From Vibrio sp. RE88 (GTDB lineage Bacteria > Pseudomonadota > Gammaproteobacteria > Enterobacterales > Vibrionaceae), in the NCBI RefSeq assembly GCF_013113835.1, contig NZ_VTYQ01000015.1, positions 1 to 64,000 on the forward strand: a stretch of DNA of 64,000 nucleotides, in the 5' to 3' direction. A program made the translations under genes and the position numbers. Below the pieces are notes generated by a model that had not been told where the DNA came from, searched no databases, and saw only the letters and a program-made list of their open reading frames with translations. Shown in pieces: positions 27,052 through 36,955 of this stretch. Numbering within the stretch: position 1 is the first letter of the stretch; each line of letters starts with the position of its first letter.

Positions 27052-29685
27052 TTATGGTTTCGGAATAGCGGTGCGCCATGTCTTCCAACTCTCCTCTGGC
27101 GTTGGATAGAGGAAGAAAGACTGACCAGGCTGGGCTATAGGTTGAAGCTGACTGTTCTCAGGAGTTGAAAAGGTGATTCCGCCTCTCACAATACTGTCTA
27201 TGGTTCCTGCTTTGATGTTGGCGCCACCCAAACCGATGGAAACATCGACACCTGAAGTGTTCCAGAAAATGCTATTTTGTCTTACAAGATAAGCGTATCT
27301 AGGTTGGATAGAGATGGTCGAGACAACGCGATCAGCAAACTCTCCGAGTTCCACATTAGTCACTTTACCCACTTCAATTTCTCTATAGAGTATAGGTGTG
27401 CCTTTAGCGACTGAGCCACGAGACTCGCTTTGTAGGGTGAAGGATACCCCCTGATTATCTCTCTCTTCTTTATTAAGATGGAAAGCATGCTGAGCTTTAC
27501 CTTCCCCAGGGACTACGTTAATAGTTTGAGTGAGAAGGTTCTGAAGATTCTTCACGCCATTCAAGCCAATAGTCGCTTGAGCAACCCAGAAGTAGCTACC
27601 TTCGGTCGCCAGCTTGTCTGCATACTCAGGCAGCACTCGCAGTTTAATTTCAACACGCTCACGCTTAAAATCAGGTATGACAAGCGTGACTTCACCTACT
27701 TTTACGCCATTGTATTTAACCGCTGTTCCTTTGGTAATATTGTTCTCACCCTCAGCATTGAGCGTAATGACATGGCCAAACTTTCGTGCAGTTTTGAAAT
27801 CTTGATAGAGTAGCCACTTGTCATTTTGCTTGTTTTCGACGCCAGGCAAAGAATCGAAAGCAATACCACCTTGAATGAGTGATTTCAAAGGCGCAGCCTT
27901 AACACTGATACCAGCTAGGCTCGCATCCACTTCAACGCCGGAACGATTCCAAAAGACAGTTTGATCAGTAACAAGGTGCTTGTATTGATTTTCAATACTC
28001 GCGGTAATGATCACGCCACCATCAACAAGGTGGAAATCGGAAATGCTACCCACTTGCAGGTTACGATAAAGTAGCGGGCCGCCTTTGCTGATAGGGGGGA
28101 GCTCGTTAGCAAACAGTGTAATACTTTCTGAGCCAGACATATTATATTTCGCCAATTCTGCTAGAGACTTACTCGGGTACAGTGTGTATTGCTCTCTAGG
28201 ATTGTCAGAACCCTCGCTAACAAAGCTGATTGAACCTGTTAGAAGCTGCTGTGCGGGCGGAACATTGATGTTCAGACCGGATTCGGTCAGCTCAGCGGTA
28301 GCGCTACCTGTGACGAAGAATCGGTTCTGTGATTTAATCAACTCGGCGTAGGTCTTATCCACCAGAACGTCCAAGTTTACCTTCTCACCTTTGAGCGATA
28401 CTTTCGTTACTTCACCGACGGTGATGCCTCGATAGAGGACGTTAGCTCCAGCTCCAAGTCCGAAAGAATTGTCAGCAACCAGAGTTAGGGCCACAGATTT
28501 AGCTTGTTGTTTATTAAACTGTTCTTTGCGAATAGCGGAGAAATAGCGAGAGCGATCGCCTTTTCCTGGAACCAGAGTAAGGAAATTACCTTTTACCAAG
28601 TTTGTTAGATTTTCTACGCCAGAAAGAGAAACTTTCGCTTCTTCGAGGATAAAGTTACTTCCGCTCGTCAGCATGTCTGAGAAAGCTGGCTGAATGGCGG
28701 CAGAGGCGACAATCTCTTTTCGCCCATTGCTGAGCTGTAAATCAGTGATCTGACCGATTTCGATTCCTCGATACATGATAGGGGCGCCAGTCGGGCTGAT
28801 TTGATTGTCGTCTGGCAGGGTGATTTTAATTGGTATACCACGACCCGCAGTTTTTAGATCGGGATAGAGTTTAAAGCGAGTATTATCGGCAACGGGTTCA
28901 CCGCCGTCTGGCGAGTCAACGGCAATAGAGCCCCCAATCAGGGCACTTAAACTCTCTAATCTGACATCAACCCCTTCAAAGCCAATATTGGCGCCGATAC
29001 CGCTGACATTCCAGAATCGACTTTCGTCGGTAATGACCTTTCGATATTCATCGTGAATTGAGGCCTGAATGAGGACATTTTTACCTTGGCCGTCAAGTTG
29101 ATAGCTATAGACTTCACCAATTGGAATTTTACGATAGACTATTTGTGAGCCAACAGAAATACCACCGAGATCTTCCGCTCGTAGGGTGATGTTTAGCCCC
29201 TCATTCGCAAGAATATCTGAAGGAGCTCGTTCAAGCGCAGTAAACTTTGTTTCGGGTTCCGCTGGGTTATCACTGGGCTGTATTGCAATGTAGTTACCGG
29301 AAACCAGTGCGTCTAAGCCTGAAATCCCTGAAAGGCTAGCGGTCGGTTTTACCATCCAGAAGCGAGTTTCTTTTGAAAGCAATTTGGCGGCTTCTGGGTA
29401 GATATCTGCTTCGACATAAATACTCTCAAGATCTTCAGCCAAGTTAATATCACGTACCATGCCGACTTCGAGACCCTGATAGCGAATGGTAGTTCGACCT
29501 GCAACTAAGCCCTGAGCATCAGAGAAGTAGATCTGAATTCGCTGACCGGCGTCGTTAATCGCCTTAATAACTAACCAACCTGCGAGCACCATGGTCAACA
29601 CAGGTAATAACCACAGCGGTGACACACCTTTATTGCGCTTAACGTCCGGTGAGTATGAAGGCTGATTAGAAGATGAATTAGTCAT
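27052..29685 (-). CDS. letB: LetB (YebT), envelope-spanning MCE protein
   Basis: It encodes 877 residues, the same length I recall for E. coli LetB. A cytoplasmic tail and one membrane segment (about residues 22-40, PLWLLPVLTMVLAGWLV) precede seven tandem MCE domains, each opening with a phrase like GxxVxYRGxxVGxV (for example GRTTIRYQGLEVGMV, GAPIMYRGIEIGQI, GTPILYREIEVGKV). In E. coli the hexameric stack of MCE rings forms a hydrophobic tunnel across the periplasm for lipids. Its start overlaps the letA stop by eight bases, so the two are translationally coupled. Confidence 0.94.
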   Translation of the reverse strand: MTNSSSNQPSYSPDVKRNKGVSPLWLLPVLTMVLAGWLVIKAINDAGQRIQIYFSDAQGLVAGRTTIRYQGLEVGMVRDINLAEDLESIYVEADIYPEAAKLLSKETRFWMVKPTASLSGISGLDALVSGNYIAIQPSDNPAEPETKFTALERAPSDILANEGLNITLRAEDLGGISVGSQIVYRKIPIGEVYSYQLDGQGKNVLIQASIHDEYRKVITDESRFWNVSGIGANIGFEGVDVRLESLSALIGGSIAVDSPDGGEPVADNTRFKLYPDLKTAGRGIPIKITLPDDNQISPTGAPIMYRGIEIGQITDLQLSNGRKEIVASAAIQPAFSDMLTSGSNFILEEAKVSLSGVENLTNLVKGNFLTLVPGKGDRSRYFSAIRKEQFNKQQAKSVALTLVADNSFGLGAGANVLYRGITVGEVTKVSLKGEKVNLDVLVDKTYAELIKSQNRFFVTGSATAELTESGLNINVPPAQQLLTGSISFVSEGSDNPREQYTLYPSKSLAELAKYNMSGSESITLFANELPPISKGGPLLYRNLQVGSISDFHLVDGGVIITASIENQYKHLVTDQTVFWNRSGVEVDASLAGISVKAAPLKSLIQGGIAFDSLPGVENKQNDKWLLYQDFKTARKFGHVITLNAEGENNITKGTAVKYNGVKVGEVTLVIPDFKRERVEIKLRVLPEYADKLATEGSYFWVAQATIGLNGVKNLQNLLTQTINVVPGEGKAQHAFHLNKEERDNQGVSFTLQSESRGSVAKGTPILYREIEVGKVTNVELGEFADRVVSTISIQPRYAYLVRQNSIFWNTSGVDVSIGLGGANIKAGTIDSIVRGGITFSTPENSQLQPIAQPGQSFFLYPTPEESWKTWRTAIPKP

Positions 29686-30949
29686 TTAAAGGTTCTTCTC
29701 TTTTCTCTGATTTGCTCTTAGCTGAATCTGGGTAATTGTCCCACAACAGTCTTGGGTCAATACTTTCTGCCGCTAGCATAGTCAATACAACAACGATTCC
29801 AAACGCAACCGCCCCATACCCTGGAGTAAAGTCGAGTATCTGGCCGCGATCGACTAAGGTCATCATGATAGAAATAACAAACAAATCCATCATGGACCAA
29901 CGTCCTATCCATTTAATAACAAAATAGATGATCATTCTCTGACGATGAAATACTTTGCGCTTGAATTGGATCGCGAGCAATAAGTACGCCAAACCGATGA
30001 TTTTGGCGACGGGAACGACAATACTCGCTACGAATATAATGACCGCAATGCCTGGCATACCATTCTTTACCAGTGAAGCAACGCCGGAAAAAATGGTGTC
30101 TTCAAGCCTTTGTCCATTGGTAATTAGAATCGATATTGGGATGAGGTTTGCCGGAAAAATGGCAATTGTAGCGGCAACAAGATAAGCCCAAGTCACTTGT
30201 ATGGAACGAGGCTTACGGTGATAAATGGGTTTATGGCACCGAACACACTCTGTTCCTTCCGGCTGAGAAAGATGACAATGGTGGCAGTGGAGCTGTTTTT
30301 CTTTGAAATGATAAGAACGTTCAGACTCGTACGCTTCCCAATAGCGACGCACACTCACTCGTGTGACAAGCATGACTGTCGCGATCTGCAACAGAACCAA
30401 ACCATATAAACCGACGCCCACGTATATGTCGGAATAGTCCTGCAATTTAAAGCAGGAGATAGCAACACTGACGAGAAATACATCGATCATCACCCAGTTT
30501 TTGAGGTGTTGAATCGTATAAAGCGAATATTTGAGTAACGGAAAGTTACGTTGCTTTAGCGCAGCGTGAGCAGTTAGGACCGAACCGCTGACTAGTAAGG
30601 GTGCGATAGAGCTGCAAAAAATGATCAATATAGATAAGAAGACAAAACCTTCATCAAATAGCGTGAAAACGCCAGAAGGTAAGGTCGCTGGAATCATGAC
30701 GCCAAATAGGCGAATACTAATAAAGTCAAAGAAATGAGAAGGTATGAAGAGTAAGAGACAAGTAATGGCAATGGCGAGGTTGCCGGACAATGAAGGCGTA
30801 CCTCCACGATATAACTTGCTTCCACAACGAGGACAATAAGCGCTTTTGCCCCGTTCGACGCTGACAGTATCTATTGGGAGTTCACACCCATGGCATAGCC
30901 TGACATGGGACGGTTCAGAAAGGTGGGATGTTAATTTTGGAGGGCTCAT
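29678..30949 (-). CDS. letA: LetA (YebS), PqiA-family inner-membrane partner of LetB
   Basis: This 423-residue protein has GGAGGGTG just before its ATG. It contains two PqiA modules, each made of a zinc-ribbon (CHGCELP...CPRCGSK near residue 19; CHHCHLS...CVRCHKP near residue 225) followed by four predicted membrane helices. LetA is thought to feed lipids into or out of the LetB tunnel. It sits 33 bp downstream of an ABC exporter on the same strand, an arrangement not found beside E. coli yebS as I recall it. Confidence 0.92.
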   Translation of the reverse strand: MSPPKLTSHLSEPSHVRLCHGCELPIDTVSVERGKSAYCPRCGSKLYRGGTPSLSGNLAIAITCLLLFIPSHFFDFISIRLFGVMIPATLPSGVFTLFDEGFVFLSILIIFCSSIAPLLVSGSVLTAHAALKQRNFPLLKYSLYTIQHLKNWVMIDVFLVSVAISCFKLQDYSDIYVGVGLYGLVLLQIATVMLVTRVSVRRYWEAYESERSYHFKEKQLHCHHCHLSQPEGTECVRCHKPIYHRKPRSIQVTWAYLVAATIAIFPANLIPISILITNGQRLEDTIFSGVASLVKNGMPGIAVIIFVASIVVPVAKIIGLAYLLLAIQFKRKVFHRQRMIIYFVIKWIGRWSMMDLFVISIMMTLVDRGQILDFTPGYGAVAFGIVVVLTMLAAESIDPRLLWDNYPDSAKSKSEKREEPLND

Positions 30950-30982
30950 ATCACCCTCCGAACTTCATGCAATAACGGGATC

Positions 30983-32779
30983 TCAGGCGTGCGATTGAAC
31001 GCTTCCATAAAGCGTTTGGTATAAACCTTCTTGTTTAACCAACTCAACATGAGTGCCTGCCTGTGTTACTTGTCCATCTTCTAAAACGTAGATCAAATCA
31101 GCCTGTTTAACGGCAGACAGTCGATGAGCAACGATTAAGGTTGTACGCCCATTCAAAAACTCTGTCAGCGCTTTATGCAGTGCTGCTTCGGTCGCCGTAT
31201 CTAACGCAGACGTTGCTTCATCGAGAATGACAAACTTAGGATCGCTAAGAACCATTCTTGCAATAGCAAGTCGCTGCCTTTGACCGCCGGACAATCGAAT
31301 GCCGTTTCGGCCAATTTGTGTATCTAAACCGTCACTTAACTGACTAATGACATCCTGCATTTGAGCAATTTCAAGTGCTCGCCACAATTGTAAATCGTCA
31401 TAGTCAGAGCCGAGCGTCAGATTATGCCTTAAACTGTCATTGAATAGTATAGGTTGTTGTAATACAACGGCAATTTGATCACGTATTACGTCATAACTGA
31501 TATCATCTGTTGTCTCACCATTGAAACGAATGATACCTGAATCCTGTCGATATACACCAATGAGCAACTGGATGAGCGTCGATTTTCCGCCACCACTTGC
31601 TCCAACCAATGCAACTTTCTTTCCAGCTGGAATATTCAAGTTTAGATTATTGAGTACTTTGCTTTCTTCATTATAAGAAAAATCAATGTTTTCAATCTTG
31701 ACGTCGACTTCTCTATCCATTGTAAACGGGTTGATTTTACTCACTGGGCGGTGCTCTTCTTCCAAGTCGAGTAGGGCGTTGATACGTCCCATTGCCGCTT
31801 TTGCGCTGTACCAAGAAAACTGAATACCAAGTAACTCTTGCACTGGGCCCAACATAAACCATAGGTAGCCAAAAACAGCAAATATTTGACCGATGGTTAA
31901 GTCACTGAACAAGACCATTAACATGGCAACAGCACGGAACAATTCAAAACCAAGCAGGAATAGAAGAAAAGAGACTCGTCCAGCAGCTTCGGATTGCCAC
32001 GCGTATTTATCAGCGTCTACACGAACCTGATTGGCCTGTTGCTTTAATTCGCTAAGAAATTCCCGCTCACGATTGGCTGCGCGTAGTTGGTAGATGCCGT
32101 CTAAGGTTTCAACAAGACGATTTTGGAAACGTTCAAAAGATTGGTTCTCGCGTTTTTTAAGATGTTTTACTTTACTGCCCAGCTTTCGAGAGAAGTAAAT
32201 AACAATGGGATTGACCAAAAGGATGAACAAGCCGAGACGCCACTCCAGCCAAAGCAGAACACCAGCTGTACCGATGACCGTTAGCAAACTAATGAGGAAT
32301 TTACTTAGAGTGGTACCAATAAACTGGTCAATGGTTTCTACATCGGTAATCAAGTGAGCATTGATACCGCCGCTTCCACGCGTTTCGTATTGTCTGATAC
32401 TGATGCGACCTAATTTGTCGATCATCTTGCTGCGCATCTGATACGTAATCGTTTTGGATACGAGAGTAAACTGACGTCCCTGCAGGATATTTAAACCTTG
32501 GCTCACGGTTCGCATCAGAATAACGAGAAGCAGGGTAAGGAATATATAACCGGTTGGTGTCTGCATTGAAACAGGCAACACTTTATCCATTAACTCAAGG
32601 CCCGTTGCAGGCTTGTCAAGTAGGACTTCATCGACCATTAAAGGCATTAAAAGAGGGATGGGTACACTGACGAGCGTTGCGAAAAGCGCGATGATGTTGG
32701 CGAGAACAAGTTTCGACTTGTGCTTTTTTACTTGAGTTATCAGCCAAGAACGGCTAATAGTGTTGGGGTTATCAGACAT
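30983..32779 (-). CDS. ABC exporter (fused membrane and ATPase domains)
   Basis: This 598-residue half-transporter has a six-helix type IV exporter domain (residues about 20-320), then an ATPase with Walker A VGASGGGKST, Q-loop VVLQQPILF, signature LSGGQRQRLAIARM, Walker B FVILDEATSALD and switch His in IVAHRLSAV. It would work as a homodimer. The family includes MsbA and many drug or peptide exporters, so substrate cannot be read from sequence. The 33-bp gap to letA and the shared terminator beyond letB suggest one transcript with the lipid-transport genes. Confidence 0.9.
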   Translation of the reverse strand: MSDNPNTISRSWLITQVKKHKSKLVLANIIALFATLVSVPIPLLMPLMVDEVLLDKPATGLELMDKVLPVSMQTPTGYIFLTLLLVILMRTVSQGLNILQGRQFTLVSKTITYQMRSKMIDKLGRISIRQYETRGSGGINAHLITDVETIDQFIGTTLSKFLISLLTVIGTAGVLLWLEWRLGLFILLVNPIVIYFSRKLGSKVKHLKKRENQSFERFQNRLVETLDGIYQLRAANREREFLSELKQQANQVRVDADKYAWQSEAAGRVSFLLFLLGFELFRAVAMLMVLFSDLTIGQIFAVFGYLWFMLGPVQELLGIQFSWYSAKAAMGRINALLDLEEEHRPVSKINPFTMDREVDVKIENIDFSYNEESKVLNNLNLNIPAGKKVALVGASGGGKSTLIQLLIGVYRQDSGIIRFNGETTDDISYDVIRDQIAVVLQQPILFNDSLRHNLTLGSDYDDLQLWRALEIAQMQDVISQLSDGLDTQIGRNGIRLSGGQRQRLAIARMVLSDPKFVILDEATSALDTATEAALHKALTEFLNGRTTLIVAHRLSAVKQADLIYVLEDGQVTQAGTHVELVKQEGLYQTLYGSVQSHA

Positions 32780-32867
32780 TATAATGAGAATGCTTACTAT
32801 TTAGAGTTTACGGACGATTGTACGTTGATTCATGATGGAAGTCTCTAATTTTCAAATGGAAGTCAAT

Positions 32868-33341
32868 ATGAAAATAGAACATTACCACCGCTTAACCAAG
32901 CAAGCTGTTGCACTTTTAGAGTCAGAAAAAGACCTTATCGCCAATTTGTCGAACCTAAGTGCTCTTTTAAATATGGAGCTTGAGGAACTTAATTGGGTGG
33001 GTTTCTATCTAATGAAAGAAGGGGAACTGGTTCTTGGCCCATTTCAGGGGCAACCTGCGTGCGTGAGAATTCCGGTTGGTCGTGGCGTATGTGGAACGGC
33101 CGTGGCAACCAATACGGTGCAACGCATTTACGACGTCCATCAGTTTGAAGGACATATCGCATGTGATGCCGCCAGTAATTCCGAGATCGTCATTCCATTT
33201 AGCATTAATGGCCAAATTGTTGGTGTACTCGATATTGACAGCCCAAAAGTGGGTCGATTTAGTGAAATAGATGAAGAAGGTTTGACGTTTTTGATGAGCG
33301 AAGTGGAAAAGCTGTTTAATTCACACGCTATCAGTGCATAA
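32868..33341 (+). CDS. msrC: MsrC, free methionine-R-sulfoxide reductase (GAF domain)
   Basis: It encodes 157 residues from the ATG at 32868, which has GGAAG six bases upstream; the frame could begin at 32832 without a site. The single GAF domain carries the three fRMsr Cys residues in PACVRIPVGRGVCGT and HIACDAASNSEIVIP. The enzyme reduces free methionine-(R)-sulfoxide using thioredoxin. It is divergent from the ABC exporter and precedes proQ, as in the E. coli prc-proQ-yebR-yebS-yebT-rsmF neighbourhood. Confidence 0.93.
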   Translation: MKIEHYHRLTKQAVALLESEKDLIANLSNLSALLNMELEELNWVGFYLMKEGELVLGPFQGQPACVRIPVGRGVCGTAVATNTVQRIYDVHQFEGHIACDAASNSEIVIPFSINGQIVGVLDIDSPKVGRFSEIDEEGLTFLMSEVEKLFNSHAISA

Positions 33342-33378
33342 TTTCCATATTGAGTGTGGTTTTTCGCTTGCAGGTCAC

Positions 33379-33384
33379 TATAAT
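33379..33384 (+). promoter_or_regulatory. Possible -10 box (TATAAT) of proQ inside an inverted repeat
   Basis: TATAAT lies 56 bases upstream of the proQ ATG. It falls within CAGGT-N9-ACCTG (33371-33389), an inverted repeat that could be an operator. No good -35 element is visible. Confidence 0.4.
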
Positions 33385-33439
33385 ACCTGAAATATTTATC
33401 TTAATGCTCGCGGACAAGCCGCACTAACCAGGACTCCTC

Positions 33440-34069
33440 ATGGAAAACACTGAAAAGTTAAAAAACAGCAAAGAAGTGATTGCATATATTGCTGAATGTT
33501 TCCCTAAGTGCTTTACTTTAGAAGGTGAAGCAAAACCACTTAAAATTGGTATTTTTCAAGATCTTGCGGAACGTCTAAGCGACGATCCAAAAGTGAGTAA
33601 AACTCAGCTTCGTGCAGCGTTAAGACAATACACTTCTTCATGGCGTTACCTACACGGTGTTAAGCCGGGTGCGACTCGTGTTGACCTAGATGGCAACTCA
33701 GCAGGTGATCTGGAAGAAGAGCATGTTGAACACGCAAAAACAGCGCTAGCTGAAAGCAAGGCTAAAGTGCAAGCTCGTCGTAAAGAGCAAGCTCAAAAAG
33801 CTCGTGAAGAAGGTAAAGCGAAAGCTAAGCCGGCTAACAAAAAGCCACAAAGCCGTCGCCCACAACAAAACAAAGCACAGAAAGCCAGTAAGCCAGTAGA
33901 AACGCGCGCTCTGAATGCTGATGAAATTACAATCGGTAATCAAGTAAACGTAAATATGGGCAAAGGAAACATGGCTGCGACTATCGTTGAAATCAATAAG
34001 GAAGATGTGCGTGTTCAACTGTCTAACGGCCTGCAAATGGTTGTGAAAGCGGAGCACCTGCGCGCATAA
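33440..34069 (+). CDS. proQ: ProQ RNA chaperone
   Basis: This 209-residue protein has an N-terminal FinO-like RNA-binding domain (residues 1-about 115, with FPKCFTLEGEAKPLKIGIF and ALRQYTSSWRYLHG). A Lys/Arg/Gln-rich linker follows (about 115-155), then a C-terminal Tudor-like domain ending LQMVVKAEHLRA. ProQ binds structured small RNAs and mRNA 3' ends and adjusts their stability. It has a site AGGACTCCTC before the ATG and is followed 17 bp later by prc, the conserved pairing. Confidence 0.96.
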   Translation: MENTEKLKNSKEVIAYIAECFPKCFTLEGEAKPLKIGIFQDLAERLSDDPKVSKTQLRAALRQYTSSWRYLHGVKPGATRVDLDGNSAGDLEEEHVEHAKTALAESKAKVQARRKEQAQKAREEGKAKAKPANKKPQSRRPQQNKAQKASKPVETRALNADEITIGNQVNVNMGKGNMAATIVEINKEDVRVQLSNGLQMVVKAEHLRA

Positions 34070-34086
34070 AGGAGATACTCCTACGC

Positions 34087-36081
34087 ATGAAATGCCGTTC
34101 AAAATTGTCGCTGATTGCTGCTAGCCTCTGGCTGGCAGCTTCGTCAGCAAACGCTCTTGAAGCGAAAATTACTCTCGAAGACTTACCCGTCTTAGCTCCC
34201 GAAGCCCAGCATGCGACAGCAAGTAAACGCGTTACCTCACGCTTCACTCGTTCTCACTACAAACACTTCACACTCAACGATCAATTCTCTCAGGCGATAT
34301 TCCAACGCTATGTTGAGTCTCTTGATTTCAATCGTAACGTTTTCACGCAAGCCGATATCGACTCATTTAACAAGTGGGCGGCTGGTATCGATGACCAGCT
34401 AAAGTCTGGTGACAACCAGATTGCTTTTGATATTTACAACTTGTCGATGAAGCGCCGCTACGAACGATTTGTCTACGCACTGTCTTTGCTTGATAAGGAA
34501 ATGAAGTTTGATACTGATGAGAGTATTGAACTTGACCGAAGTGAAGCAGCTTGGCCAAAAGATACGGCGGAGTTAGATGAACTTTGGAGAAAGCGTGTTA
34601 AGTATGATGCGCTGAACCTCAAACTGACGGGTAAAGATTGGGAAGAGATCAAAGACGTCTTAGGTAAGCGTTATAACAATGCTTTGAAACGTCTGAGTCA
34701 AACTCACAATGAAGATGCATTCCAACTGTATATGAATGCGTTTGCTCGTGAAGTGGACCCACATACCAGCTATCTATCTCCAAGAAGTGCTGATCAATTC
34801 CAGACGGAAATGAACCTTTCACTGGAAGGTATTGGTGCCGTACTTCAAATGACAGACGATTACACCGTAATTCGCTCATTGGTTGCTGGTGGCCCTGCAT
34901 CTAAGAGTAAGCAATTAGCTGAAGGTGACCGCATTATTGGTGTCGGCCAGGACGGTGAAGATATTGTTGATGTCATTGGCTGGCGATTGGATGATGTCGT
35001 TCAGTTGATTAAAGGCCCGAAAGGGACCAAGGTTAATCTGCAGATCTTGCCTGAAGGTAAAGATGCGAAAGCGGAAGTCATCACCATTATTCGAGACAAA
35101 ATTCGTCTTGAAGACCGCGCTGTTAAATCTGAAGTCATTGAAAAAGATGGTAAGAAGATTGGCGTATTGGAAGTACCAAGCTTTTACGTTGGTCTCGCAA
35201 AAGATACGGATAAGTTGATTACCGATCTGAAAGGCCAAGGTGTTGATGGCATTATTGTCGACTTGCGTAATAATGGTGGTGGTGCGTTAACAGAAGCGAC
35301 GGCTCTATCTGGTCTCTTTATTACTAGCGGGCCGGTGGTTCAAGTCCGTGACAGCTATGGTCGGGTCAATGTAAATAGTGATACCGACGGCAAGATCAGC
35401 TACGACGGACCGATGACGGTATTGATTAACCGCTACAGTGCATCAGCTTCAGAAATCTTCGCTGCCGCTATGCAGGACTATGGCCGCGCGATTATTCTTG
35501 GCGAAAACTCTTTTGGTAAAGGGACGGTTCAGCAACACCGTTCGTTAAATCATATCTATGATTTATTTGATAAAGAGTTAGGTTACGTTCAGTACACAAT
35601 TCAGAAGTTTTATCGTATCGATGGTGGCAGTACGCAAAATAAAGGTGTTGCACCTGACATTGCCTACCCAACGCCAATTGAGCCTAGCGAAACAGGTGAG
35701 AGTGTTGAAGATAATGCACTGCCTTGGGATAGCATCGATAAAGCAAAATATGAAGTGTTACAGCGTAACGAAAAACTGATCACTAAGCTTAATAGCGAGC
35801 ACCAAGCTAGAATCGCTAACGATCTGGAATTCCAGTTTATTGCTGAAGATATCGAAAAGTATAAAGCTGAGAAGGACGATAACTCACTATCTCTTAACGA
35901 AAAAGTTCGCAAAGAGGAAAGCGATAAGGCGGATGATGATCGCTTAGCTCGTATCAATCTGAGACAAAAATCTCACGGAGAGAAAGCATTTGCATCTCTC
36001 GATGATGTGCCAAAAGACTACGAAGCTCCAGATGCGTATCTGGATGAATCCGTAGCTATCATGGTTGATATGATTAAGTAG
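34087..36081 (+). CDS. prc: Prc (Tsp), periplasmic tail-specific protease
   Basis: This 664-residue precursor has a signal peptide ending ANALEA near residue 25, an N-terminal helical domain, a PDZ domain (about residues 235-320, with LEGIGAVLQMTDDYTVIRSL at its start) and an S41 protease core. Catalytic Ser453 in YSASASEIF and Lys478 in SFGKGTVQ are spaced 25 residues apart as in E. coli. Prc trims C-terminal tails of envelope proteins, including FtsI and the MepS peptidase. A ribosome site AAAGGAGA lies before the start. It closes the proQ-prc operon with a terminator. Confidence 0.96.
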   Translation: MKCRSKLSLIAASLWLAASSANALEAKITLEDLPVLAPEAQHATASKRVTSRFTRSHYKHFTLNDQFSQAIFQRYVESLDFNRNVFTQADIDSFNKWAAGIDDQLKSGDNQIAFDIYNLSMKRRYERFVYALSLLDKEMKFDTDESIELDRSEAAWPKDTAELDELWRKRVKYDALNLKLTGKDWEEIKDVLGKRYNNALKRLSQTHNEDAFQLYMNAFAREVDPHTSYLSPRSADQFQTEMNLSLEGIGAVLQMTDDYTVIRSLVAGGPASKSKQLAEGDRIIGVGQDGEDIVDVIGWRLDDVVQLIKGPKGTKVNLQILPEGKDAKAEVITIIRDKIRLEDRAVKSEVIEKDGKKIGVLEVPSFYVGLAKDTDKLITDLKGQGVDGIIVDLRNNGGGALTEATALSGLFITSGPVVQVRDSYGRVNVNSDTDGKISYDGPMTVLINRYSASASEIFAAAMQDYGRAIILGENSFGKGTVQQHRSLNHIYDLFDKELGYVQYTIQKFYRIDGGSTQNKGVAPDIAYPTPIEPSETGESVEDNALPWDSIDKAKYEVLQRNEKLITKLNSEHQARIANDLEFQFIAEDIEKYKAEKDDNSLSLNEKVRKEESDKADDDRLARINLRQKSHGEKAFASLDDVPKDYEAPDAYLDESVAIMVDMIK

Positions 36082-36100
36082 CTGAAAATAAAGGAATTAA

Positions 36101-36131
36101 AAAGCGGGCCAAGTAACGGCTCGCTTTTTTT
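36101..36131 (+). terminator. Terminator of proQ-prc
   Basis: A 10-bp stem (AAAGCGGGCC with GGCTCGCTTT, one G-T pair) is followed by a T-run, 20 bp after the prc stop. Confidence 0.8.
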
Positions 36132-36220
36132 ATATCAATAATTAACGTGATATAGATCAAAAAATTTCGCTTAATCAGATTTCCGCTCCTAAGCTTAAAG
36201 AAAAGAGTGAGGGGTGCGCT

Positions 36221-36883
36221 ATGAGATGGATTGGAATTCTACTGACTTGTTTTAGCGTTTCTGTGTTCGCGAGTGAAACCAGAGATAACAGCGATTTAAC
36301 TCAATTCGACCAGCCATTCCTGCTCGGTGACTGGTATTTGGTTAACCCAAACCCTGAGCAATCTGAAGAGAATTTTCTAGCCATCAAACTGAGCCTCGAC
36401 TCTAACTACAGTTTCAAGATCGACATTCAAAAACGCGATTACTCGGTCGATCACTGGGAGGGACTTTACGCCGCGAATGAAGATACATTAATTCTCGGTT
36501 TGAATACCTCCGAGCCGCAAATTTACAACTACAGCAGTAATCATAATATGCTGAACCTCAACGGTGTGGTGTTCACAAAAGCCTTATCCAATTCGCTTGC
36601 AGGTATGTGGTCAAGTGCTCAGTTGAGTGGTCATGAGATGGTGGCCAGTGAAGTGCAGCGAATGGATTTGATTTTGCAGCCTGACTTTGTATTTATGTTT
36701 AGAGTCAGTAACGAGGAAGGCGACGAAGCTATTCACAAAGGTGTGTACTACACCGAAGGAGAGCATTTAGTGTTGCTCTATGAAAACGGTGAGCATGAAA
36801 CAAAATACAGTTTGAACAGTGATATCCTCACTCTGGAAATGGAAGAAGGAGCACTCTACGCCGTGCTGAACCGGGTCAGGTGA
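36221..36883 (+). CDS. Exported protein with two similar beta-rich halves
   Basis: This 220-residue protein has a signal peptide MRWIGILLTCFSVSVFA, so the mature form is probably periplasmic. I do not recognise a named family. Residues about 35-123 and 126-220 look like two copies of a beta-rich unit. Each starts with a Trp pair (LLGDWY / LAGMWS), then hydrophobic strands (LSLDSNYSFKI / LILQPDFVFMF), a Gly-Tyr turn (WEGLYAANEDTLIL / HKGVYYTEGEHLVLL) and a final strand (NMLNLNG / DILTLEM). This is a lipocalin-like pattern without ligand clues. GAGGGGTG precedes the ATG, and strong terminators flank the gene. Confidence 0.8.
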   Translation: MRWIGILLTCFSVSVFASETRDNSDLTQFDQPFLLGDWYLVNPNPEQSEENFLAIKLSLDSNYSFKIDIQKRDYSVDHWEGLYAANEDTLILGLNTSEPQIYNYSSNHNMLNLNGVVFTKALSNSLAGMWSSAQLSGHEMVASEVQRMDLILQPDFVFMFRVSNEEGDEAIHKGVYYTEGEHLVLLYENGEHETKYSLNSDILTLEMEEGALYAVLNRVR

Positions 36884-36955
36884 CATAACATTCAACAAAT
36901 AGAGGTGAGTATTTAGACGTATAGTTTGAATTTATTCGCCACAGTAGGGTAAAAG

